A DNA stretch of 64,000 nt from Defluviimonas salinarum (GTDB taxonomy: Bacteria > Pseudomonadota > Alphaproteobacteria > Rhodobacterales > Rhodobacteraceae). The DNA lies in contig NZ_JAPDOG010000006.1 in NCBI RefSeq assembly GCF_026013545.1, positions 124,001-188,000 on the forward strand. The letters are read 5' to 3'. This document shows, one piece after another, positions 1 through 9,409 of this stretch. Both the position numbers and the translations under genes were made by a program. Numbering within the stretch: the first letter of the stretch is position 1; the number at the start of each line of letters is the position of its first letter. The notes below the pieces were generated by a model. It did no database searches. It saw only the letters and a list, made by a program, of their open reading frames with translations, and was not told the DNA's origin.

Positions 1-37
1 CGGTAAACAGCCAAGCAGCGGCTTCCAGGTTTCACCA

Positions 38-1615
38 ATGGCAAGAATCGCCTTCATCCTGCTGTGCCATAAGGACCCCGAGGGGATCATCGCGCAGGCC
101 CGGCGGCTTACCGCGACCGGCGACTGCATGGCGATCCACTTCGACGCGCGCGCCAATCCGGCCGACTACGCGCGGATCCGCGCCGAACTGGCCGGCAATC
201 CCAATGTCACATTCGCGCGGCGCAGGGTCCGGTGCGGCTGGGGCGCCTGGAGCCTCGTGCAGGGCACGCTGAACGCGACCCGCGCGGCGCTCGACGCGTT
301 TCCCGACGCAACGCATTTTCTCCTCCTGTCGGGCGACTGCATAGCGATCAAGTCGGCCGAATATGTACATGCCTTCCTCGATGCGGAGGATGTCGACTAT
401 GTCGAGAGCTTCGATTTCTTCGGCTCCGACTGGATCAAGACCGGGATCAGGGAAGAACGTCTCGTCTATCGCCACCCGTTCAACGAACGCAGCCACAAGC
501 GGCTGTTCTATGCCTCGCTGAACCTGCAACAGCGACTCGGTCTCAGGCGGGCGCCTCCCGCTGACCTGCAGATGATGATTGGCAGCCAGTGGTGGTGCCT
601 CAGGCGCAACACCATCGAGGCGGTGTTCGACTTCGTGCAACAACGGCGCGACGTGATGCGGTTCTTCCGCACGACCTGGATCCCCGACGAGACCTTCTTC
701 CAGACGCTGGTGCGCCACCTCGTGCCAGAGCGCGAGATTCGCTCGCGCACGCTCACCTTCAAGCTGTTCACCGACTACGGGATGCCGGTGACGCTCTACA
801 ACGACCACTACGACCTTCTCCTCGGTCAGGACTTCCTCTTCGCCCGCAAGATCAGCTCCGATGCGCATGAACTTAAGGTGCGGCTCGGCGACCTCTATGC
901 CGCGCGGGGCGTGCAGTTCCGGATCTCGAACGAAGGGGAGCGGCTCTACGCCTTCCTCGCAGGGCGTGGCCGCTCGGGGCGGCGTTTCGCCCGGAGGTTC
1001 TGGGAAACCGAGGCGAGCATCGGCAGCGAGCGCGAACTGATGATCGTGGTGTGCAAGAAATGGCATGTCGCCAAGCGGCTCGCCCGACGCGCCGGACAGG
1101 TCGCACAGGTGCCGGTGATCGAATACCTGTTCAACGAGGAAGGGACGTCGCTGCCCGATCTCGGCGGCATCGAGACAACGCTGGAAAAGCGCGCCCGCCA
1201 CCACCGGGCGCTGATGCGGATGCTTTACGGGTACCACCGGACCGACCGGCTCATCATCTGCCTCGATCCGTCGAGCTTCGAACTGATGCAGGATTTCTGC
1301 TCCGACCAGGCCACCGTGCGGATCCTCGAAGTCGACTGCCGCTATTCGGATGACTATCTCGTCGGCCACGCCCGCCGGGTCGGCCTTGCGGGCGAGCACA
1401 CCGGCTCGGAGGCGCTCAGCCGGCTCCTGCCGACGATCCGCCACGACCTGCGCTACGAGAGCGACCGCATCCGCGATGCCGGATTTTCCCGGTTCCACCG
1501 GATACTCGAGGGCCGGTCGGTCGAGGAAAACACCGTGCCTTTGGCGGCGTTTCTCGATATTTCGGAAGGTGCCGCGCGCGAGATCGCGGCAACCGAGCAC
1601 ATGTTCGCCGATTGA
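38..1615 (+). CDS. GT14-like beta-1,6-N-acetylglucosaminyltransferase with DUF5928-like C-terminus
   Basis: 525 residues. The N-terminal half (about 1-250) resembles the Core-2/I-branching (GT14) fold: it opens with a short strand (AFILLCHKDP), has an LLSGDC segment near residue 105, and a PDETFF motif near residue 216 carrying the presumed catalytic Glu. The C-terminal half (about 270-525) resembles the DUF5928 extension seen on these enzymes in Rhodobacteraceae. No signal peptide or membrane helix is visible, so it probably works in the cytoplasm on a polysaccharide or glycan precursor; the acceptor cannot be told. The ATG at 38 is the first in frame with only a weak AGGT upstream. The HIT gene starts 8 bp after its stop, so the two may be co-transcribed. 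Family call fairly sure, substrate unknown. Confidence 0.75.
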   Translation: MARIAFILLCHKDPEGIIAQARRLTATGDCMAIHFDARANPADYARIRAELAGNPNVTFARRRVRCGWGAWSLVQGTLNATRAALDAFPDATHFLLLSGDCIAIKSAEYVHAFLDAEDVDYVESFDFFGSDWIKTGIREERLVYRHPFNERSHKRLFYASLNLQQRLGLRRAPPADLQMMIGSQWWCLRRNTIEAVFDFVQQRRDVMRFFRTTWIPDETFFQTLVRHLVPEREIRSRTLTFKLFTDYGMPVTLYNDHYDLLLGQDFLFARKISSDAHELKVRLGDLYAARGVQFRISNEGERLYAFLAGRGRSGRRFARRFWETEASIGSERELMIVVCKKWHVAKRLARRAGQVAQVPVIEYLFNEEGTSLPDLGGIETTLEKRARHHRALMRMLYGYHRTDRLIICLDPSSFELMQDFCSDQATVRILEVDCRYSDDYLVGHARRVGLAGEHTGSEALSRLLPTIRHDLRYESDRIRDAGFSRFHRILEGRSVEENTVPLAAFLDISEGAAREIAATEHMFAD

Positions 1616-1622
1616 GGAAGCC

Positions 1623-2006
1623 ATGGCCTACGTTTACGACGACACCAATGTTTTCGCCCGCATCCTGCGTGGCGAGATCCCCAACAAGACTGTGCTTGAG
1701 ACAGAGCATACGCTCGCGTTCCACGACATCGGCCCGCAGGCACCGATCCATGTGCTGGTGATTCCGAAGGGCAGATACGTCACCTTCGACCACTTCGCCG
1801 CCGAGGCCTCGGCCGAGGAGATCGCCGACTTCATGCGCACCGCCGCCGCGGTCTGCGAAACGCTCGGCATCCGCCCCGGCGAGGGTGGGCAGGGCTACCG
1901 GACGATCGCGAATGCCGGAACGCATGGCGTGCAGGAAGTGCCGCACTACCACATGCATATCCTCGGCGGCCGGGTGCTCGGGTCGATGCTGAAGCGGGTG
2001 GATTGA
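1623..2006 (+). CDS. HIT-family protein (HinT-like nucleoside phosphoramidase)
   Basis: 127 residues, the usual size for HinT. The C-terminal histidine triad reads HYHMHIL, preceded by the typical NAG..GVQEVPH context. Family members hydrolyse adenosine 5'-monophosphoramidates and related nucleotide conjugates in the cytoplasm. The gene starts 8 bp downstream of the glycosyltransferase stop, giving ATG at 1623. Nothing appears truncated. The physiological substrate is not deducible. Confidence 0.9.
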   Translation: MAYVYDDTNVFARILRGEIPNKTVLETEHTLAFHDIGPQAPIHVLVIPKGRYVTFDHFAAEASAEEIADFMRTAAAVCETLGIRPGEGGQGYRTIANAGTHGVQEVPHYHMHILGGRVLGSMLKRVD

Positions 2007-2020
2007 CAGACGGCGCGCGC

Positions 2021-2048
2021 TTGTCCATCCCCCCACAATCGCTATCAT
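2021..2048 (+). promoter_or_regulatory. possible sigma70 promoter for the zf-CHCC gene
   Basis: TTGTCC at 2021-2026 and TATCAT at 2043-2048 are separated by 16 bp, and the next start codon is at 2079. This is sequence resemblance only. Confidence 0.3.
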
Positions 2049-2078
2049 GCCGCAAACTTTCGTGACGGAGCCCAGATA

Positions 2079-2264
2079 ATGCCCATCCCCGCCCCTGAGA
2101 CCGAGGTCGTGTCCTCCTGGAAAGTGGCCTGCGACGGCGGCGAGGGCGCGCTCGGCCATCCGCGCGTCTGGCTGTCGATCCCGCATGAGGCCGGTTTCGT
2201 AGAGTGCGGCTATTGCGACAAGAAATACGTCATCGACCGCGACCACGCCCACGACGATCACTGA
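2079..2264 (+). CDS. zinc-finger (zf-CHCC) domain protein
   Basis: 61 residues. It has one Cys (C18), a His (H27) and a CxxC pair (C43, C46), the CHCC ligand set of the NDUFS6-like zinc finger. Short stand-alone forms are common in alphaproteobacteria; the mitochondrial relative is an accessory subunit of complex I, and a respiratory link here is only inference. The C-terminus is Asp/His-rich (DRDHAHDDH), which might add metal binding. ATG at 2079. Confidence 0.8.
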   Translation: MPIPAPETEVVSSWKVACDGGEGALGHPRVWLSIPHEAGFVECGYCDKKYVIDRDHAHDDH

Positions 2265-2324
2265 CGGCGCCAGCCAACCCGTCGCACACGAGCCGCCAAG
2301 GCAGGCGTGAATGCGGGTGGCCGG

Positions 2325-4949
2325 TCATTCCGCTGCCACCCTGGTTGCGCAGCGTCTCAGGAGCGATGCGATCTCGGGCCGGCAGGATCCGCAGTTGGTT
2401 CCTGCGCCGATGGCCGCACCCACGGCCTCGACCGTCAGGAGATCCTGGGTGAGGACGGCCACTACGATCGTGTTCACGCCGATGTCCAGACAGGAACAGA
2501 GCGTCGCGCCGGGGTCGGGCCGGTCGGCGGCTGCCTGACCGGCAAGGATCTCGCGACCGGTATCTCCAAGCTGGCTCGCCAGATGCTCGCGCGAGACCGC
2601 CACGGGTTCCGGTCCCGCGAACAGCGCGGCACGTACCCTTCCCTCCGCAATCAGGGCCACCCGCGCGATACCGCGGGCGCGGTCAACGACGGTCATGGCC
2701 TCGGCTGACGGCAGACGGAAGGCGGCGCGGCTGAAAACCTCCCAGTCCTCGGGCAACTCGGCGCCGGCAAGCTCCATGCGCCAGCCGCCCGCGACCCGTG
2801 CCCGCGCGGCGTAGTCCGTAGCGGGCAGCGCATCGGTCGCCGCGACCGCGAAACCGTACCATGCGACGCGGTAGGGGCGCAGGACGACGGCGCCGGCCTT
2901 GCTCTCCGGCTGTCCCGAGATCGGATCGGTGACGGGCGCGACAAGCGCGCCGACGCGGCCTGCAGGGGCGTGCTCGGCAGTCCAGTGCATCGGCGCGAAG
3001 ACCTCGCCGGGGCGAACGCGGTCGGTCACGAGCGCGCGCAGGATCGCCCTGCCCTCGCGGCTCTCGACCTCGACGAGATGCGCGGGCCGGATCCCGAGCC
3101 GGACGGCGTCCAGGGGATGGATCTCGAGGAAAGGCTCGCCGAGGTGGCGGCCCAGCCGGGGGGCACGGCCGGATCGGGTCATCGTGTGCCACTGGTCGCG
3201 AATCCGCCCGGTATTGAGCCGGAATGGATAGCGGTCGTCAGTGGCGGTCGCAGGGCCGCGCGACACGACGGGCACCATCCACGCCTTGCCGTTCGGCGTG
3301 AAGAAACCCCCGTCGGCGAAGAAGCGACCGCCTGTCCTCCTGGCGCTCACCGGCCAGCGCAGGGGCGCCAGCGCGTCATATGCGGCCTCGTCGAGCGCGG
3401 CGAGATCCGAGATGTCGAAGTCGCGTCCTCGTGCCGCCGCGTGGCCGGACAAAGCGGCATGCTCGCGGAGGATCTCGACCGGCGAGGCAAAGTCGAAGGC
3501 ATCCGGCCAGCCCATGCGGCGGCCGACCTCGGAAAGGATCGCCCAATCGGGTCGGGCCAGACCGGGCGCGGGCAGGAAGCGGCGCTGGCGACTGATCGTG
3601 CGGTCGGAATTCGTCACGGTGCCGTCCTTCTCGCCCCAGCCCGCGGCCGGCAGCAGCACATCGGCGAGCCGGGCGGTGTCGGTGGTCGCGAAAAGGTCGC
3701 TGACGACAACGAAGTCGCATCCGGCGATGGCGTCGCGCACGGCATCGGCATCGGGCAGGGTCGCCGCCGGGTTGGTGCCGATGATCCAGAGCGCCTTGAT
3801 CCGGCCGTGGGCCACCGCCCGGAACATCTCGACCGCCTTCAGCCCCGGCTTTTCCGGCATCGCGGGCGCGTGCCAGAAGGTGCGGAGGAGGTGGCGGTGG
3901 TCGGGGTTCTCGATCTCCAGATGGCAGGCGAGCATGTTGGAAAGCCCGCCGACCTCGCGTCCGCCCATCGCGTTGGGCTGGCCCGTCACGCTGAACGGCC
4001 CCATGCCGGGCCGGCCGATGCGGCCGGTTGCGAGGTGGCAGTTGAGGATCGCGCTGACCTTGTCGGTGCCGTTCGAGGACTGGTTCACGCCCTGGCTGAA
4101 CACGGTCACGACCTTCTCGGTGCCGATCCAGAGGTCGAGGAACGCCGCGATGTCACGCTCGGGAAGCCCCGTGCCCCCGGTCTCGGCGCGGGCGGCGGCG
4201 ATGGCACCGTCCATCCCCTCCAGATGCACGGCATAGGCTTCGTCGACCGCGCCGCGGTCGGCGATGGCGGCCAGTAGCCGGTTGAAGAGCGCCACATCCG
4301 CACCCGGCGCGATGGCGAGGTGCAGGTCGGCCAGCTCGCAGGTCGCGGTGCGGCGCGGATCGATGGTGACGACGCGCAGCGCCGGCCGCGCCGCCTTTGC
4401 CGCCACGAGGCGCTGGTAGAGGACCGGGTGGCACCAGGCGAGGTTCGATCCGACAAGGACGACGAGATCGGCCTCCTCAAGATCCTCGTAGGTGCCGGGC
4501 ACCGTGTCTGTACCGAAGGCGCGGCGGTGGCCGGCGACGGTCGAGGCCATGCAGAGCCGCGAATTCGAGTCGATATTGGCAGAGCCGATGAAGCCCTTCA
4601 TCAGCTTGTTGGCGACGTAATAATCCTCGGTCAGCAGCTGGCCCGAGACGTAGAAGGCGACGGCGTCCGGCCCGTGCTCGGCGATCGTCTCCCCGAACCG
4701 GCCTGCCACGAGATCGAGCGCCGCGTCCCATACCGCATCGCGACCGCCGATCCGCGGCGCCAGAAGCCGCCCCTCAAGCCCGAGCGTCTCGGCCAGCGCC
4801 GCGCCCTTGGAGCAGAGCCGGCCGCGGTTGGCCGGATGGTCGGGATCGCCCCGCACCGCGAAACCGCCCGCGCCGTCGGGCGCGACGATCACGCCGCAGC
4901 CGACGCCGCAATAGGCGCAGGTGGTGCGGATGCCGGGCGCGTCGGTCAT
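2325..4949 (-). CDS. nasA: assimilatory nitrate reductase catalytic subunit
   Basis: 874 residues. The N-terminus has the [4Fe-4S] motif C11-x2-C14-x3-C18 with a fourth Cys in RLCSKG (about residue 47), followed by the molybdopterin-oxidoreductase body and a C-terminal molydopterin-dinucleotide binding domain (about 570-690). The last about 60 residues carry a BFD-like [2Fe-2S] module (CSC...NCGSC), as in NasA/NarB types with an extra cluster. It reduces nitrate to nitrite in the cytoplasm; no Tat signal is present, consistent with an assimilatory enzyme. Its ATG overlaps the nirD stop (ATGA), so it is the last gene of the nrt-nir-nas operon. High confidence. Confidence 0.95.
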   Translation of the reverse strand: MTDAPGIRTTCAYCGVGCGVIVAPDGAGGFAVRGDPDHPANRGRLCSKGAALAETLGLEGRLLAPRIGGRDAVWDAALDLVAGRFGETIAEHGPDAVAFYVSGQLLTEDYYVANKLMKGFIGSANIDSNSRLCMASTVAGHRRAFGTDTVPGTYEDLEEADLVVLVGSNLAWCHPVLYQRLVAAKAARPALRVVTIDPRRTATCELADLHLAIAPGADVALFNRLLAAIADRGAVDEAYAVHLEGMDGAIAAARAETGGTGLPERDIAAFLDLWIGTEKVVTVFSQGVNQSSNGTDKVSAILNCHLATGRIGRPGMGPFSVTGQPNAMGGREVGGLSNMLACHLEIENPDHRHLLRTFWHAPAMPEKPGLKAVEMFRAVAHGRIKALWIIGTNPAATLPDADAVRDAIAGCDFVVVSDLFATTDTARLADVLLPAAGWGEKDGTVTNSDRTISRQRRFLPAPGLARPDWAILSEVGRRMGWPDAFDFASPVEILREHAALSGHAAARGRDFDISDLAALDEAAYDALAPLRWPVSARRTGGRFFADGGFFTPNGKAWMVPVVSRGPATATDDRYPFRLNTGRIRDQWHTMTRSGRAPRLGRHLGEPFLEIHPLDAVRLGIRPAHLVEVESREGRAILRALVTDRVRPGEVFAPMHWTAEHAPAGRVGALVAPVTDPISGQPESKAGAVVLRPYRVAWYGFAVAATDALPATDYAARARVAGGWRMELAGAELPEDWEVFSRAAFRLPSAEAMTVVDRARGIARVALIAEGRVRAALFAGPEPVAVSREHLASQLGDTGREILAGQAAADRPDPGATLCSCLDIGVNTIVVAVLTQDLLTVEAVGAAIGAGTNCGSCRPEIASLLRRCATRVAAE

Positions 4950-5281
4950 GCCGCGCTCCGTCGCGCGAGCCGGGTCGCATCGAGGAGGATCCGCCCGCCC
5001 TCGACTCGGGCCGGATAGGTCGGAACCTCGCCCGCATCGGCGCCCTGCGCCTGCCCGGTCTCGAGGCTGAAGACCCAGCTGTGCAGCGGGCAGGTGACGC
5101 TCTTGCCATGCACGATTCCCTCGGAGAGCGGCCCGCCCCTGTGCGGGCAGCGGTCCGAGAGCGCGAAGACCTCGTCGGCGGCGGTGCGGAAGACCGCGAC
5201 GCAGCCCATCGCAGTCTTGACCACGCGGGCGCCGCGCGCGGGAATGTCGTCAAGCGCGCCGATGTCGATCCAGGTGGTCAT
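4946..5281 (-). CDS. nirD: nitrite reductase (NADH) small subunit
   Basis: 111 residues with a Rieske-type [2Fe-2S] pattern, CPH (about 45-47) and CPLHSW (about 64-69). This is the NirD partner of NirB in assimilatory NAD(P)H-dependent nitrite reduction to ammonium. The ATG at 5281 overlaps the nirB stop (ATGA), and its own stop overlaps the nasA start, implying translational coupling. Confidence 0.93.
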   Translation of the reverse strand: MTTWIDIGALDDIPARGARVVKTAMGCVAVFRTAADEVFALSDRCPHRGGPLSEGIVHGKSVTCPLHSWVFSLETGQAQGADAGEVPTYPARVEGGRILLDATRLARRSAA

Positions 5282-7710
5282 TCCGCGGCCTCCAGCGTGA
5301 GATTGGCAAGCGGCGCGTAGCGCGCCTGTTCGGATTGGACATGATCCGCCCAGGGGTCTTTTTGGTAGACGGACTGGCTGATCCGGAACCGCTCGATCAG
5401 GGCGGCGCGGCTCTCGGGATCGTCGACGACGCGTGCCTTCACCCAGTCGAGCCCGACCTTGGCGATCCACTTGTAGGGCCGGTCGAGATACTTGGCGTTC
5501 TCGCGATAGAGCTGGACGAAGGCGATGGTGAGCGCGATCGCCTCCTCCTCGGTCTTCACGTCGGCGAGCTGCTCGGTCTCCTTCACGTCCATCCCCGCCG
5601 CGCCGCCGACACCGACCTGATACCCGGAGTCGACGCAAACGATGCCGATATCCTTGCAGGTCGCCTCGGCGCAGTTGCGCGGGCAGCCCGAGACCGCGAG
5701 CTTGACCTTGTGCGGCGTCCACGAGCCCCAGAGCGCCTGTTCGAGCTTCACCCCGAGACCGGTCGAATCCTGTGTGCCAAAGCGGCAGTGGTCGGAGCCG
5801 ACGCAGGTCTTCACCGTCCTCAGCCCCTTGGAATAGGCGTGGCCCGAGACGAGGCCCGCCCGGTTCAGGTCGGCCCAGATCGCCGGCAGGTCCTCGCCCT
5901 TCACGCCCAGAAGGTCGATGCGCTGGCCGCCGGTGACCTTCACCGTCGGCACGTTGTACTTCTCGGCCGCATCGGCGATAGCGCGCAGCTCGCGCGGACT
6001 GGTCAGCCCGCCCCACATGCGCGGCACGACCGAGAAGGTGCCGTCCTTCTGGATATTGGCGTGCTTGCGCTCGTTGACGAAGCGGCTTTGGGGATCGTCC
6101 CGGTACCCCAGCGGCCAGTCTGCGAGCAGGTAGAAGTTGAGCGCCGGGCGGCAGACATGGCAGCCGCAGGAGGTCTTCCAGCCCAGCTCCTGCATCACCG
6201 CGGGCATGGATTTCAGCTCGCGCGCCTTGATCATGCGGCGGACGTCCTCGTGCGTGAGTTCGGTGCAGCCGCAGACCGGCTTCGCCGTGGGCATCACGAA
6301 CTCGTCGCCAAGCGTCACCGCAAGCACCTGCTCGACGAGCCCGGTGCAGGTGCCGCAGGAGCCCGAGGCCTTGGTTTCCGCGCGCACCGCGTCGAGCGTC
6401 GTGGCACCCCCCGCGATCGCCTCGACGATCCGGCCCTTGCAGACGCCGTTGCAGCCGCAGATCTCTGCGTCAGCCGGTAAGGCTGCAACGGCCGCCATAG
6501 GGTCCGCCGCGGCCCCTCCCTGATAGGCCGGGCCGAAAATCAGCGTCTCGCGCATCGCCTCGATGCCGGTGCCGTCCTTGATCAGCCCGAAGAACCAGTT
6601 GCCGTCGGCAGTGTCGCCGTACATCACCGCGCCGACAAGCCGGTCGTCCTCGATCACCAGCCGCTTGTAGAGCCCGCGTGCCGGGTCGCGGAAGACGATG
6701 TCCTCACGGCCCTCGCCCTCGGCGAAGTCGCCGGCGCTGAAGAGGTCGCAGCCGGTGACCTTGAGCTTCGTCGCGGTCTGGACCGGGCGGAAGGCGGCGG
6801 GTTCGTCCCGAAGGCTCAGCGCCGCGACCTTCGCCTGATCGTAAAGCGGGGCAACGAGGCCGAAGAGCTGGCCGTCATGCTCGACGCATTCGCCCACGGC
6901 GAGGATGTCGGGGTCCGAGGTCACCATCCGGTCGTCGACCACGATGCCGCGCGCGACCTCCAGCCCGGCATCGACGGCAAGCCGGGTTTCGGGCCGGATG
7001 CCCACCGCCATCACCACCAGATCGGCGGGATAGACCGTGCCGTCCTCCAGCAACACCGCCTCGGCCCGGTCGTGACCGAGGATCGCCTTGGTGGCGCCCT
7101 TGCAATGCACCGTGATCCCGCGCCGCTCCAGTTCGCGCTGCAGAAGATAACCGGCGGCGGGGTCGAGCTGGCGCTCCATCAGGTGGCCCATGAGGTGGAT
7201 CACCGTCACCTCCATGCCGCGGCTCTGCAGCCCGGCCGCGGCCTCGAGCCCCAGAAGCCCGCCGCCGATCACCACCGCATGGCCACCCTTCGCCGCCGCG
7301 CCGATCATCGCGTTGGTGTCGTCGAGGTCGCGGTAGCTGACGACGCCGGGCAGGTCCCTGCCCGCGACCGGGATGATGAACGGCGCCGAGCCGGTCGCGA
7401 TCACCAGCTTGTCATAGGCGGCCTCGCCCTTCTCGCCGGTGACGACCTTTCGCCGCCGGTCGATCTTCACGACATGCTCGCCGAAGCGGCAGGTGATGCC
7501 CCGGGCGGCGTACCAGCCGTCGTCATGGGTGACGATCCCGGCATAGTCCTTGTCGCCCGACAGGACCGGCGAGAGCATGATGCGGTTGTAGTTGCCGCGC
7601 GGCTCGGCGTTGAAGAGCGTGACCTCATGGTCCGCGCCCGCCTCGAAAAGATGTTCCAGCATGCGGCCCGAGGCCATTCCGGCGCCGATGACGACGAGTT
7701 TCTGGGTCAT
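5278..7710 (-). CDS. nirB: nitrite reductase (NAD(P)H) large subunit
   Basis: 810 residues. Domains in order: FAD/NAD(P) pyridine-nucleotide oxidoreductase (about 1-400, starting GAGMAS), two BFD-like [2Fe-2S] segments (CGCNGVC...CGTC; CGCTE...CGCHVC), then the sirohaem/[4Fe-4S] nitrite-reductase repeat with ligands in CVGSDHC and SGCPRNC. It reduces nitrite to ammonium in the cytoplasm with NirD. I chose ATG 7710 because it begins exactly at the Rossmann strand (MTQKLVVIGAG) and has GGAG upstream; an in-frame extension to 7770 would overlap nrtCD. Only 4 bp separate it from nrtCD. Confidence 0.95.
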   Translation of the reverse strand: MTQKLVVIGAGMASGRMLEHLFEAGADHEVTLFNAEPRGNYNRIMLSPVLSGDKDYAGIVTHDDGWYAARGITCRFGEHVVKIDRRRKVVTGEKGEAAYDKLVIATGSAPFIIPVAGRDLPGVVSYRDLDDTNAMIGAAAKGGHAVVIGGGLLGLEAAAGLQSRGMEVTVIHLMGHLMERQLDPAAGYLLQRELERRGITVHCKGATKAILGHDRAEAVLLEDGTVYPADLVVMAVGIRPETRLAVDAGLEVARGIVVDDRMVTSDPDILAVGECVEHDGQLFGLVAPLYDQAKVAALSLRDEPAAFRPVQTATKLKVTGCDLFSAGDFAEGEGREDIVFRDPARGLYKRLVIEDDRLVGAVMYGDTADGNWFFGLIKDGTGIEAMRETLIFGPAYQGGAAADPMAAVAALPADAEICGCNGVCKGRIVEAIAGGATTLDAVRAETKASGSCGTCTGLVEQVLAVTLGDEFVMPTAKPVCGCTELTHEDVRRMIKARELKSMPAVMQELGWKTSCGCHVCRPALNFYLLADWPLGYRDDPQSRFVNERKHANIQKDGTFSVVPRMWGGLTSPRELRAIADAAEKYNVPTVKVTGGQRIDLLGVKGEDLPAIWADLNRAGLVSGHAYSKGLRTVKTCVGSDHCRFGTQDSTGLGVKLEQALWGSWTPHKVKLAVSGCPRNCAEATCKDIGIVCVDSGYQVGVGGAAGMDVKETEQLADVKTEEEAIALTIAFVQLYRENAKYLDRPYKWIAKVGLDWVKARVVDDPESRAALIERFRISQSVYQKDPWADHVQSEQARYAPLANLTLEAAE

Positions 7711-7714
7711 TCGC

Positions 7715-9409
7715 TCACTCCGCTGCGATGGCGCTTGCCGCCGGGCGCTTGGGCGCGGGCCGCGCGCCATGCTCGTATTCCTGAAGAAAATCCAGCACGT
7801 CCTGTCGGTAGGCGTAGTAATCGGGATGTTCGATGAGCGCCTTGCGGCTGCGCGGGCGCGGCAGCTTGACCTCGGTGATCCGGCCGATCGTCGCCTGCGG
7901 GCCGTTCGTCATCATCACCACGCGGTCGGCCAGGAGGATCGCCTCGTCGACGTCATGCGTGACGCAGATCGCCGTGACCTTGGTGCGGTCCCAGACCTCC
8001 ATCAGCACTTCCTGCAACTCCCAGCGGGTGAGGCTGTCGAGCATCCCGAATGGCTCGTCGAGCAAAAGAAGCTTCGGCGAGAGCGCGAAGGCACGGGCGA
8101 TACCGACCCGCTGGCGCATGCCGTTTGACATCGACTGCGCCGGCCGGTCCATCGCATCCGCGAGGCCGACGCGTTCGAGGTAGTATTCGACGACCTCCTG
8201 CCGCTCGGCCTGCGTGGCTTTCGGATAGACCTTGTCGACACCGATCGCGACGTTCTCGCGCGCGGTGAGCCAGGGAAACAGGTTCGGCGACTGGAACACC
8301 ACGGCGCGCTCGGGGTCGGCGCCGATCACCTCGGTGCCGTCGAGGATGATGCCGCCCTTCGACACCGCGTTGAGACCGGCGGCCATCGTCAGCACCGTCG
8401 ACTTCCCGCAGCCGGAATGGCCGATCAGGCTGATGAACTCGCCCTTCTCGACCTTGAGGTTGAAATCCTCGACGACGGTAAGCGGCCCCTTCGGCGTCGG
8501 GTAGACCTTGTGCAGCGCGCTGAACTCGAGATAGCGCTCGTCGGCGGGCTTGCCCTGCACCGCCCGCACCGCCGCCGGAAAGGCGTGGAGCGGAACCACC
8601 TCGGGAAGGATGCGGCTTCCCTCGACCTTCGCCTCGATGCCCGCCTCCATCAGGTGGCCGGTCACCTGCGCGCGGAGCGCCTTGAAGGCATCGTCGTGGT
8701 TCATCGCGGCGCGGTCACGCGGGCGCGGCAGCGTCACCGCGAAGGGGGTCCCGAGCGTGCCGTCCGGGTTGAGCGGCACGATCCGGTCGGCGAGCAGGAT
8801 CGCCTCGTCGACATCGTTGGTGATGAGCAGGCAGGTCTTGCGGTCCGCCTCCCAGATGCCGAGGATCTCGTGGGCGAGATTCGCCCGCGTCAGCGCGTCG
8901 AGCGCCGAGAGCGGCTCGTCGAGCAGCAGAACCTCGGGGTCCATCGCGAGTGCGCGGGCCACCGCGACGCGCTGGCGCATGCCGCCCGACAGCTCCGCCG
9001 GGCGGCGCGCCGCGGCATGGCCGAGCCCGACCATCGCGATGTAGCGGTCAGCGCGGGCGAGGCGCTCGGCGCGCGTCAAGCCGGGAAAGACCGCGTCGAC
9101 CGCGAGCAGGACATTGCCGCGCACCGTAAGCCATGGCATCAGGCTGTAGCTCTGGAAGACGAGGCCGCGCTCCGGCCCCGGCCCGGTGACGGGCTTGCCG
9201 CGGAAGCGGACGCTGCCGGCATCGGGGCGTTCGAGCCCGGCCACCAGGTTCATCAGCGTCGACTTGCCGCTGCCCGAGAAGCCGAGGATCGCGATGAACT
9301 CGCCCTCCGCGACATCGAGCGTGATGCCCTTCAGGACCTCCCGGCGGCCGGTACCCTCGCCGAAACCCTTCGACACGTTCTGGAAACTGAGGATGCTCAT
9401 GGCGGTCAC
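7715..9409 (-). CDS. tandem ATP-binding protein of the nitrate ABC transporter (NrtC/NrtD-like fusion)
   Basis: 564 residues made of two complete ABC ATPase domains. Domain 1 (about 5-250) has Walker A GFSGSGKST, signature LSGGMRQR and Walker B LLLLDEP. Domain 2 (about 290-530) has GHSGCGKST, a variant signature MSNGMRQR and LLLLDEP. Both carry the ATPase features of the NrtD/SsuB/TauB group. It would energise NrtB for nitrate/nitrite uptake. The tandem arrangement differs from cyanobacterial NrtC, where an ATPase is fused to an NrtA-like domain. The GTG at 9409 overlaps the nrtB stop (GTGA); an ATG at 9400 is an equally credible start. Confidence 0.88.
   Translation of the reverse strand: MTAMSILSFQNVSKGFGEGTGRREVLKGITLDVAEGEFIAILGFSGSGKSTLMNLVAGLERPDAGSVRFRGKPVTGPGPERGLVFQSYSLMPWLTVRGNVLLAVDAVFPGLTRAERLARADRYIAMVGLGHAAARRPAELSGGMRQRVAVARALAMDPEVLLLDEPLSALDALTRANLAHEILGIWEADRKTCLLITNDVDEAILLADRIVPLNPDGTLGTPFAVTLPRPRDRAAMNHDDAFKALRAQVTGHLMEAGIEAKVEGSRILPEVVPLHAFPAAVRAVQGKPADERYLEFSALHKVYPTPKGPLTVVEDFNLKVEKGEFISLIGHSGCGKSTVLTMAAGLNAVSKGGIILDGTEVIGADPERAVVFQSPNLFPWLTARENVAIGVDKVYPKATQAERQEVVEYYLERVGLADAMDRPAQSMSNGMRQRVGIARAFALSPKLLLLDEPFGMLDSLTRWELQEVLMEVWDRTKVTAICVTHDVDEAILLADRVVMMTNGPQATIGRITEVKLPRPRSRKALIEHPDYYAYRQDVLDFLQEYEHGARPAPKRPAASAIAAE

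Noticed and set aside
32-1624. 530-residue open frame antisense to the GT14-like gene
   Set aside because: It mirrors the codon bias of the opposite strand, is Arg/Glu/Val-rich, and has no recognisable domain.
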